From SZUA-430 sp964483585 (GTDB lineage: Bacteria; Pseudomonadota; Alphaproteobacteria; Micropepsales; Micropepsaceae): DNA of 64,000 nt. Of the stretch, positions 16,872 to 24,567 are shown in pieces (the stretch's first letter is position 1; each line of letters begins with the position of its first letter). The notes under the pieces are model-generated. The model did no database searches. It was not told the origin of the DNA and saw nothing but the letters and a program-made list of their open reading frames with translations. The stretch is taken from positions 6,259-70,258 of the forward strand of contig CAZABH010000015.1 of the NCBI GenBank assembly GCA_964483585.1. Direction: 5' to 3'. The position numbers were made by a program, and so were the translations under genes.

Positions 16872-17720
16872 ATGCTCACACGCCTCCTGATCGCTTCCAG
16901 CCTCGCCCTGCTGCCTTCCGTGTCGATGGCCCAGGGCATCGATGTCCCGCCTCCTGCGGACGATCCGCAGAAAGGACCTGCGAGCACGGTCCAGCTTGTA
17001 TGGCAGGTTTATCTCGGCGGCTTCAACCTGGGAAATATCGGCCTGAAGACCAGCTTCAGCGGCAACGGATATTCGGCCGTGTCGCGACTGAAGACCGCAG
17101 GCGTCGTGAACTCGTTCTACGAGGCGGTGATCGACGCGACATCGGTCGGCGTGGTTGCGGGCCAGACCTTGCAGCCGACGAAATACAACTCGAACACGGT
17201 CAACGAGAGGATGTCACAGAAAGTCGACCTGTCCTATTCGGCCGCGGGGATCGACCTGTTCGCAGAGCCGGCCTACAACACCGAGCGCTATCCGGTCAGC
17301 CCGGAGCAGAAGCGTGGGACGCTGGACCCGCTGTCGGGCATCGTGCATGCCCTGTCGGGGATCACGCGCTCGGCTGCAAAGCCCTGTGGAGATACCGTGC
17401 GCGTGTTCGATGGGCGTCGGCGCTATGACATCGAACTGAAATTCCAGGGTCAGGACAAGCTGAAGTCTGACGAGGGCTATTCGGGCCCAGCCATGCGCTG
17501 CACCATCAGCTACAAGCAGCTCGCAGGGTTCAAGCCCAACATCAACAAGGGCCGTGCGCTGCCAACGATTTCGGTTTGGTTTGCAAATCTGGAAAGCTCA
17601 ACAGGCGGACCAGTCCAGGCGTTTCATGTTCCCGTCAAGATCATGACAGAGACGCCTTACGGTGTCGCGCTGGCGCATGCGCGCAAGATCACGGTCGACG
17701 GCGTGCAGAAGTCGAACTGA
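16872..17720 (+). CDS. DUF3108 domain-containing exported protein
   Basis: 282-residue protein with a clear signal peptide (MLTRLLIASSLALLPSVSMAQG, cleavage expected after AMA or nearby). The mature part alternates YLGGFNLGNIGLKTSFSGNGY, predicted beta-strands and a conserved single cysteine region, consistent with DUF3108, a periplasmic beta-rich domain of unknown function. GAAGAGG (16854-16860) serves as ribosome binding site and sets the start. Often found next to rpmB in alphaproteobacteria, as here (one gene apart). Confidence 0.8.
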   Translation: MLTRLLIASSLALLPSVSMAQGIDVPPPADDPQKGPASTVQLVWQVYLGGFNLGNIGLKTSFSGNGYSAVSRLKTAGVVNSFYEAVIDATSVGVVAGQTLQPTKYNSNTVNERMSQKVDLSYSAAGIDLFAEPAYNTERYPVSPEQKRGTLDPLSGIVHALSGITRSAAKPCGDTVRVFDGRRRYDIELKFQGQDKLKSDEGYSGPAMRCTISYKQLAGFKPNINKGRALPTISVWFANLESSTGGPVQAFHVPVKIMTETPYGVALAHARKITVDGVQKSN

Positions 17721-17778
17721 GCCCGCGCTCGACGGGACATACCGGCAGTTACTGTCCTGCAACAAATCCGGCCATTCC

Positions 17779-17818
17779 ACGACGTCCAGCGGCTGCAACC
17801 GCTGCTGGTCGTCGTTTT
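17779..17818 (+). terminator. Intrinsic terminator after the DUF3108 gene
   Basis: An imperfect hairpin runs from ACGACG-CCAGCGG to CCGCTG-TGGTCGTCGT (17779-17815) and is followed by TTTT, between the DUF3108 and patatin genes. Confidence 0.6.
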
Positions 17819-17891
17819 GCTTTGCCCATTGCCGTAGGTGACAGACAATCCCCTTGTGATTCGTCCGTGGACCATCGACGCACTCGGTTTT

Positions 17892-20417
17892 ATGTCATTC
17901 TCGAGGACCCTCAAGCGCACCGACCAGTTGCTTCGCCGCTGGGCTGAAGAGCCCATCGGGGTTGCGGTGCCCTTTCTGGCGTTCCTCGCGGTCTGGCTGC
18001 CGCCGCAGATGCCAGACATGTTTGCCGGCATGGAGGTGACGTGGGGCTGGGCCTATCTCTGGCGTCCCTTCCTGTTTGCATTCGCAGCCATGCTTCTGGG
18101 GCTGAGTGCGTGGTTCTGGACGCGCGCGGCACTGACGGCGCAACGCGAACATGGCGAAACAGACACGGTGCGCCTGGCGCGGGGCCGGGGAAATGGCCCT
18201 GCTGCCGACGAGCAGGCAACCCGTCTTGCGCGGCGGCATCGCGATACAGCCGAGGATCACGAGGCCTGGAGCCACGAATGGGCGCCGCGCATCGCTTTGC
18301 TGGCCGCGGGCGGCATCACGCTGCTGCCCATCCTGTTCCTGTTCGACGGCGGGCGCCTGTTCACGCTTGAGCAAAACCGCACCACGCTTGGCCTGATCGG
18401 AATGGAGCTGATGAGTTTTGGCCTGGTCGGTCTCTTGTTCGTCTTCGTCGTCCACCGCACAAGGTTTCGCTGGATGCGTGCCTTCCGTGCACCCGGGTGG
18501 ATGATGCAGTTTCGTTCCACGCGTATCCTCGCCTGCGCACCCTTCGGCTGGCCGTTTGCGGTTCTGTCGCTGGCCTGCAGCCTTGCTGCCCTGAGCTGCC
18601 TTGTGTTCAGGCCGGAGTGGCTTATCGGCCTTGATGCGCCCACAACCGCGATTGCGTCGCTGGCTTTTGCCGTTGGTCCTCTTGTCATTGCCCTGGCGCT
18701 GTTCCGCGGGGCGATCACACAGGTGTTCCACGTCATGCACTGGGTCGGGCATCGCGGGCGCAGGCAGGCAATGATCCCGGGTGAACGGCACCGCGTGAAG
18801 CGCATGAGCAATGCCCTGGGAGCAATGGCCATGCTTGCATGGTTCCTGTCTCCGCCCTGGGTGATGGAAAAGCATCCTGTCCCGCTTTCGTCCGTGCGCG
18901 TGATTGAACCCGTCGGTGCAGGCGAGTGTCCATTGCCGGCCAGCGATCAGACTGCGCGTGGCAGCTGCAGGCCCAGCCTGAAGGCGGCGTTGCGGGAATG
19001 GGCCGCATCGCGACGCCATGGTGCCATGAGCGACCAAAGGCTGCCTGTCATCATCGTCGCCGCCGAGGGCGGCGCCAGCCGGGCCGCGGCGTGGCTGCTG
19101 TCGTCGCTGCGCATGCTTGACCACCAGACGCATGGCGATGCGGGACGCTATCTGTTTGCGATCAGCGGTGTCTCGGGTGGCAGCCTTGGTGCCGCCAGCT
19201 ACCTGCGACTTGCCAGTGCCCATGGGGATGCGCAGGCCCGGATCAACTGGAACCACGACGAGGTACGCGAAGCCCTGAGAGCGCTGTCGACCAGCGATCT
19301 CCTGTCGGCGACCATCTCGACCTATTTCCTCAGCGACATGTTCGGTAGCCTTATTGGACCTGCGTGGACTGCCAGTGGTGTCCCGGACCGCAACGCTGCA
19401 CTTGAACTTGCTTTCGAACATGTGTGGCGCAATGGCGGTTTCAGGCTGCCCGAGGGCGTACCCTCTACCCTGGTCGGTCTGCACGATGCGATGGCGCAAC
19501 GTCGCGTGGGGCAGGCCTCGCTTGCTCACCTGATGCTGAACGGCACGGACGTGACGACTGGACGGCGGATCGTGACGTCGTCCATTCGCACCACTGCCGA
19601 TCTCGATCACTTCCCAGACCTCGGCGATTTCATCAAGCTAACCAACAGGGACGTCTCGCTTGCGACGGCTGTCACGAATTCCGCACGGTTTCCCTTCGTA
19701 TCGCCTGCCGGGCGCTTTGCCAGCGTGACGGAAGCCCGTGATTACCAGATCATCGATGGTGGCTATTTCGAGAACTATGGTGCGCGGACGGCTTGGGAAC
19801 TCGCGCGAGCGATCGAGGATCTGAACGCTGCAGATCCGACGCTTAACGTGGTGCCCGTCATCGTCATTGTCTCGAACGACCTTGAAGCCGACCAGCCGCC
19901 GCGCCTTTTGGACGGGCAATGCCGCACGCAGCTGGGTGATATCCGGGCAGACGGGTCGCAGGTCACCGTGCGCTGTGACGAGCCACCTGTCGACCAGAAT
20001 TGCACCGAGACGTCAGTTGCGGCTTCAGGCATCCGCGCGAGTGCCCACAGTCCGTCGCTCGTGCCGCAATCGGTTGCGCCCTTTCTCGGGCTTGCGTCCA
20101 CACGTTCATCGCACGGGCGTGATGCGCTGAACATCGTCAAGCGGGATTTCTGCCGTGCACCGCCCGGGGCCAGCGATGTTCCGCGCACGCGCATGATCCA
20201 CATCGCGCTGCCGAAGCCTGATCGCAGCCGCGGGGAATCCGCACCGATGAACTGGGTGCTCAATCCGGATTCCTGCCGATATATGATGAACACGGCGCCG
20301 TGGCTGGCCTTCAACCTGACCCAGGCGCGCAAGCTGGACGCGACGCTGGCTGCGATTTCGCGTCGAGCACCAGCACCGGCGGCGGTGGCTCCGGTGCCCA
20401 TCAATTGCGACCAGTAA
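17892..20417 (+). CDS. Polytopic membrane protein with C-terminal patatin-like phospholipase domain
   Basis: 841 residues. The first half carries about seven hydrophobic helices (for example VAVPFLAFLAVWLPP, ALLAAGGITLLPILFLF, FAVLSLACSLAALSCLVF). From about residue 370 a patatin domain follows: an oxyanion segment AAEGGASRAAAW, the nucleophile elbow GVSGGS (S428) and the IIDGGYFENYG motif (D622), so the Ser-Asp dyad is intact. Expected activity is hydrolysis of acyl groups from membrane lipids; the true lipid is unknown. ATG 17892 is preferred over an upstream GTG 17838 on family grounds, with modest certainty. Tail-to-tail with rmuC. Confidence 0.82.
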   Translation: MSFSRTLKRTDQLLRRWAEEPIGVAVPFLAFLAVWLPPQMPDMFAGMEVTWGWAYLWRPFLFAFAAMLLGLSAWFWTRAALTAQREHGETDTVRLARGRGNGPAADEQATRLARRHRDTAEDHEAWSHEWAPRIALLAAGGITLLPILFLFDGGRLFTLEQNRTTLGLIGMELMSFGLVGLLFVFVVHRTRFRWMRAFRAPGWMMQFRSTRILACAPFGWPFAVLSLACSLAALSCLVFRPEWLIGLDAPTTAIASLAFAVGPLVIALALFRGAITQVFHVMHWVGHRGRRQAMIPGERHRVKRMSNALGAMAMLAWFLSPPWVMEKHPVPLSSVRVIEPVGAGECPLPASDQTARGSCRPSLKAALREWAASRRHGAMSDQRLPVIIVAAEGGASRAAAWLLSSLRMLDHQTHGDAGRYLFAISGVSGGSLGAASYLRLASAHGDAQARINWNHDEVREALRALSTSDLLSATISTYFLSDMFGSLIGPAWTASGVPDRNAALELAFEHVWRNGGFRLPEGVPSTLVGLHDAMAQRRVGQASLAHLMLNGTDVTTGRRIVTSSIRTTADLDHFPDLGDFIKLTNRDVSLATAVTNSARFPFVSPAGRFASVTEARDYQIIDGGYFENYGARTAWELARAIEDLNAADPTLNVVPVIVIVSNDLEADQPPRLLDGQCRTQLGDIRADGSQVTVRCDEPPVDQNCTETSVAASGIRASAHSPSLVPQSVAPFLGLASTRSSHGRDALNIVKRDFCRAPPGASDVPRTRMIHIALPKPDRSRGESAPMNWVLNPDSCRYMMNTAPWLAFNLTQARKLDATLAAISRRAPAPAAVAPVPINCDQ

Positions 20418-20441
20418 GTCCCTGTACATGGTGCGGCAGGC

Positions 20442-21896
20442 TCAGGGAGGCGGGATTGCTTCGTCGCCGTCGGGGGCGCCTGACACCGAGATCTGCGCAA
20501 GGGCGGGGGATGTGTCAGCCTCGAGGGCCACGCCCGTGTCCAGGATCTCGACGTCCTTGAGACGACGCTCGACAGCACGTGTGCGAACGCCGACTTCCTG
20601 GATCGAGTTCTGTGCAGTCTGGAGCTGCTTCGATACACGGTCCCAGGCGTCTGCGTATTTCCTGAACTCGGACTTCGCCTCACCCAGGACGCGCCAGACC
20701 TCGCTGGATCGCTTCTGTATGGCCAGCGTCCGGAAGCCCAGCTGCAGACTGTTCAGCAGTGCATTCAAGGTCGAAGGCCCTGCAATCGTCACCCGATAAT
20801 TGGCCTGCAGCCGATCCGCAAGGCCGGGCGCACGCATGGCTTCCGCGAAGAGGCCCTCGGTCGGCACATACATGACGGCGAAATTGGTGGTCTGGGGCGG
20901 CCTGATGTATTTCGACGAGATGCGCTTGGCCTCGGTCTCGAAAACGACAGCCAAGGCATCGACGGCTTGCCTGACCTTGGCGGCGTCGCCCTGTTCCCAT
21001 GCCTCGACGAGGCGTTCGTAGTCTTCCTTCGGGAACTTGGCATCGATCGGCAGAAAGACATCGGCCCCGTCGGCCAGCCCGGGCATTCGGATGGCGAATT
21101 CGACCACTTCGGCCGACGCGGGGTCGAGCCTTGCATTCTCCTGGTATTGGCTACGGGGCAGGACGTCGGCCAGAAGCGCGCCGAGTTGCATTTCGGCCCA
21201 GCCGCCGCGATCCTTCACGTTCGACATCAGCCGCTTGAGGTCACCTACACCGGTCGCCAGCGCCTGCATTTCGCCCAGACCCTTGTGCACCAATTCCAGG
21301 CGATCGGATACCTGTGAAAAGCTCTCTCCGAGACGTCGTTCGAGCGTGCCCTGAAGCTTTTCCTCGACCGTCGCACGCATCGCCTCGAGCTTGGACTCGT
21401 TGTCGGCGCGCAGCCGGTCGAGACTTTCGGTGACCGAGCGGCGCAGGGCTTCCTGGGTCTGCGTGGTGGCGTCCGCGAGCCCCTTCACGTCGGCCTTCAG
21501 CATGTCCGCAAGGACGCCCATAGTCTTGCGAACCTCGTCGCGCAGACCGTTGGAGAATTCACCAGAGGTTCTCGAAAATTCCTCGAATTTCTTGTCCACC
21601 CCTGCCCGGTTCTCGGAGAGCGTGCTCTGGACGGTCTTGCCAAAATCCAGAATGGTCTGGCTGACCTCGCGGCGCAACTCTCGACTGCTGTCCTCGGCAT
21701 CGCGGCGTGCGCGCTGCTCACTGTCCCTGACCGAGGCCTCGGTGCGCTCGGCCAGTGTTGCCAAGCGCTCAAAGCTGGGGAGCAGATCCCGCGCAAGATC
21801 ATCGGCACCTGCACGCGCAAGCCTGATCCAGAGCAGCACGACGGTCACCAGTGCCAGCAGCGACAGGGCGATGTTGATGTACAGAAGCAGTTCCAT
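20442..21896 (-). CDS. rmuC: DNA recombination protein RmuC
   Basis: 484-residue protein with one N-terminal membrane helix (LLLYINIALSLLALVTVVLLW), a long coiled coil, and the conserved RmuC nuclease-like core containing MPGLADGADVFLPIDAKFPKEDYERL and the region around YVPTEGLFAEA. RmuC limits recombination between inverted repeats in E. coli. AAGGA upstream supports ATG 21896. Encoded next to, but probably not functionally tied to, the mutase gene upstream on the same strand (88 nt apart). Confidence 0.92.
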   Translation of the reverse strand: MELLLYINIALSLLALVTVVLLWIRLARAGADDLARDLLPSFERLATLAERTEASVRDSEQRARRDAEDSSRELRREVSQTILDFGKTVQSTLSENRAGVDKKFEEFSRTSGEFSNGLRDEVRKTMGVLADMLKADVKGLADATTQTQEALRRSVTESLDRLRADNESKLEAMRATVEEKLQGTLERRLGESFSQVSDRLELVHKGLGEMQALATGVGDLKRLMSNVKDRGGWAEMQLGALLADVLPRSQYQENARLDPASAEVVEFAIRMPGLADGADVFLPIDAKFPKEDYERLVEAWEQGDAAKVRQAVDALAVVFETEAKRISSKYIRPPQTTNFAVMYVPTEGLFAEAMRAPGLADRLQANYRVTIAGPSTLNALLNSLQLGFRTLAIQKRSSEVWRVLGEAKSEFRKYADAWDRVSKQLQTAQNSIQEVGVRTRAVERRLKDVEILDTGVALEADTSPALAQISVSGAPDGDEAIPPP

Positions 21897-21984
21897 TCCA
21901 GGTCATCCTTCCGTCGACGTGGCAGCGTACGTGGCCTGGCGCCGGGCCTGGCACCTTGCAGGGCGCAACGCGCGTGGCCTGGTT

Positions 21985-24135
21985 TCAGACCACTCGCTTC
22001 GATTGTGCGCGGATGAGTTTCAGGACCTCTGACGCGGCCACAGGAATATTGGTTCCGGGACCGAAGATGGCAGCGGCGCCCGCGGCCTTCAATGCCTCGT
22101 AATCCTGCGCGGGGATCACGCCGCCGACAACGATGAGAATGTCCGAGGCTCCCTGCTTCTTCAATTCATCGCTCAGTGCCGGGACAAGGGTCTTGTGGCC
22201 AGCGGCCTGACTTGAAACGCCGATCACATGCACGTCGTTGTCAATGGCATCGCGTGCGACTTCGGCCGGTGTCTGGAACAGGGGCCCTACATCCACGTCG
22301 AAGCCGAGGTCGGCGAAGGCGGTCGCGATCACCTTTGCCCCGCGGTCATGGCCATCCTGTCCCATTTTTGCGACCAGCATGCGCGGCCTGCGGCCTTCGT
22401 CCCGGGTGAAAGCCTCGATCTCGCTGCGAATGGCCTCGAAGCCCGCGTCCCCTTCGTAAGCTGCACCGTAGACGCCGCTGATGGAACGGGTTTCGGCCCT
22501 ATGGCGTCCAAAAACAGCCTCCAATGCGTCGGAGATTTCGCCAACCGTCGCGCGCGCGCGCGCCGCCTCGACCGCGAGTGCGAGAAGGTTTGCCGAACCA
22601 CGTGCGCCGTCGGTCAGTGCCTTCAGGGCCTGCTCGACACGGGTGTGGTCGCGCGTGCCCTTGATCTTCTGCAGGCGCGCGACCTGCTGGGCGCGCACGC
22701 GATCGTTGTCGATGTCGCGGACCTCGACATCGGGCTCGTTCTCCAAACGATACTTGTTCACGCCAACAATGACTTCCTCGGCACGGTCAACGGCCGCCTG
22801 ACGCCGCGCGGCCGCCTCCTCAATGCGAAGCTTCGGCCAACCAGAGGCGACAGCCTTCGTCATGCCTCCCATGGCCTCAACTTCGTCAATCAGCTTCTGG
22901 GCGTGCACATCGAGCGCGTGGGTCAAGGCTTCCACATAGTAGGAACCTCCGAGCGGATCGACCACGTGGGTCACCTTGGTTTCGGCCTGGAGGATGAGCT
23001 GGGTGTTGCGTGCGATGCGGGCCGAGGTCTCGGTCGGAAGGGCGATCGCCTCGTCGAACGAGTTGGTGTGCAGGGACTGCGTGCCGCCGAGGACGGCCGC
23101 CATGGCCTCGTAGGCGGTGCGCACGATGTTGTTGAAGGGATCCTGTTCGGTCAGCGACACGCCGGAGGTCTGGCAATGCGTGCGCAGCATCAGCGATTCC
23201 GGCTTTTTCGCGCCAAGGTCCTTCATGATGCGCGCCCACATCTGACGTGCTGCCCTCAGCTTTGCGATCTCCATGAAGAAGTTCATGCCGATGGCAAAGA
23301 AGAAGGACAGGCGTGGGGCGAACTCGTCAATGTCGAGGCCCTTGGCCTGGGCTGCCTTCACGTAGGCAATGCCGTCGGCGAGCGTGAAGGCGAGCTCCTG
23401 AACTGCGGTCGCCCCAGCCTCGTGCATGTGGTAGCCTGAGATCGAGATCGAGTTGAACTTCGGCATCTTCTCGGCCGTATAGGCGATGATGTCCGCGATG
23501 ATCCGCATCGAGGGTTCAGGCGGATAGATGTAGGTGTTGCGGACCATGAACTCCTTGAGGATGTCGTTCTGGATCGTGCCTGACAGGAGGGCGGGCTTCA
23601 CGCCCTGTTCTTCGGCTGCAACGATGTAGTTGGCCATGATCGGGATGACGGCGCCGTTCATGGTCATTGAGACCGACATGCGGTCGAGTGGGATGCCGTC
23701 GAAGAGGATCTTCATGTCCTCGACGCTGTCGATGGCCACACCTGCCTTGCCGACGTCTCCCAGCACGCGCGGGTGGTCGCTGTCGTATCCACGGTGGGTG
23801 GCCAGGTCGAAGGCGACCGACAGACCCATCTGGCCTGCGGCGAGGTTCTGGCGGTAGAACGCATTCGACTCTTCAGCGGTCGAGAAGCCTGCGTATTGGC
23901 GTATGGTCCAGGGACGGCCTGCGTACATCGTGGCGCGCACGCCGCGCGTGAATGGGGCGATCCCCGGCAGTGTGGACTGGCCCTGCAGGTTGTCGAGGTC
24001 GGCGGCCGTGTACAGCGGCTTTACGGGGATCCCCTCAGGTGTTGTCCACGTCAGCGTTTCTGCGGATTTTCCCTTGAGTTCGGACGCGGCGAGTTTCTGC
24101 CAGTCAGCCAATTTGGCCTCGCGGGATACAGTCAT
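21985..24135 (-). CDS. scpA: Methylmalonyl-CoA mutase (single-chain, adenosylcobalamin-dependent)
   Basis: Interconverts (R)-methylmalonyl-CoA and succinyl-CoA in propionate, odd-chain fatty acid and branched amino acid metabolism. 716 residues: an N-terminal TIM-barrel substrate domain (GVRATMYAGRPWTIRQYAGF, DLATHRGYDSDHP) and a C-terminal B12 domain with DGHDRG (H596 is the lower cobalt ligand), GVSSQAAGH and VVGGVIP. ATG 24135 gives the standard length; further upstream in-frame codons do not match the family. The hairpin-rich leader upstream runs into an assembly gap. Confidence 0.96.
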   Translation of the reverse strand: MTVSREAKLADWQKLAASELKGKSAETLTWTTPEGIPVKPLYTAADLDNLQGQSTLPGIAPFTRGVRATMYAGRPWTIRQYAGFSTAEESNAFYRQNLAAGQMGLSVAFDLATHRGYDSDHPRVLGDVGKAGVAIDSVEDMKILFDGIPLDRMSVSMTMNGAVIPIMANYIVAAEEQGVKPALLSGTIQNDILKEFMVRNTYIYPPEPSMRIIADIIAYTAEKMPKFNSISISGYHMHEAGATAVQELAFTLADGIAYVKAAQAKGLDIDEFAPRLSFFFAIGMNFFMEIAKLRAARQMWARIMKDLGAKKPESLMLRTHCQTSGVSLTEQDPFNNIVRTAYEAMAAVLGGTQSLHTNSFDEAIALPTETSARIARNTQLILQAETKVTHVVDPLGGSYYVEALTHALDVHAQKLIDEVEAMGGMTKAVASGWPKLRIEEAAARRQAAVDRAEEVIVGVNKYRLENEPDVEVRDIDNDRVRAQQVARLQKIKGTRDHTRVEQALKALTDGARGSANLLALAVEAARARATVGEISDALEAVFGRHRAETRSISGVYGAAYEGDAGFEAIRSEIEAFTRDEGRRPRMLVAKMGQDGHDRGAKVIATAFADLGFDVDVGPLFQTPAEVARDAIDNDVHVIGVSSQAAGHKTLVPALSDELKKQGASDILIVVGGVIPAQDYEALKAAGAAAIFGPGTNIPVAASEVLKLIRAQSKRVV

Positions 24136-24168
24136 GGGTTGTGTGCCTTGTTGCGGTCGGCGGGGCGG

Positions 24169-24248
24169 AAAAAGGGCGCTTAGTATTCGACCAAAAGCGC
24201 TCGCGGTCAAATCTCGGGATGGAAATCCCGTTGGGGTTGTCGCACCCC
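24169..24248 (-). promoter_or_regulatory. Hairpin-rich leader of the mutase gene, possible attenuator (cut by gap)
   Basis: Reading toward the mutase gene, three consecutive hairpins are visible: GGGGT/ACCCC (24248-24233), CGGGAT/ATCCCG with a 4-nt loop (24230-24215), and GCGCTT/AAGCGC with a 13-nt loop (24200-24176). The last is followed by CCTTTTT (24175-24169), 34 nt before the ATG. The last hairpin plus T-run resembles a weak intrinsic terminator inside a 5' leader. Sequence further upstream is missing, so an RNA sensor could be hidden there. Confidence 0.4.
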
Positions 24249-24348
24249 NNNNNNNNNNNNNNNNNNNNNNNNNNNNNNNNNNNNNNNNNNNNNNNNNNNN
24301 NNNNNNNNNNNNNNNNNNNNNNNNNNNNNNNNNNNNNNNNNNNNNNNN
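24249..24348. other. Assembly gap (100 N) between divergent mutase and helicase genes
   Basis: Placeholder gap; true size unknown. The whole non-coding interval is 24136-24567. Besides the mutase leader hairpins it holds 219 nt right of the gap with no ORF I would support. Both divergent promoters may be partly lost in the gap. Confidence 0.95.
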
Positions 24349-24567
24349 GTCATTTGTAGATTGCGATTCAACTGCCTGATTTTTCTACATATCGTGCGTG
24401 AACAAAGGTGGAGTTTCGTGCCGTAGGCGATTCGCACCCGATTCGTTCCTGTATCGATCCAAATCATCCCTTTTTTCTCCACAGGGGGCGGTGGAAAGCT
24501 GGTCCGACCGCTTGCAATGCAACGCCTGAGCGGGGCAAGAGGACCAACCGAAGCTGGACACCCCGAC

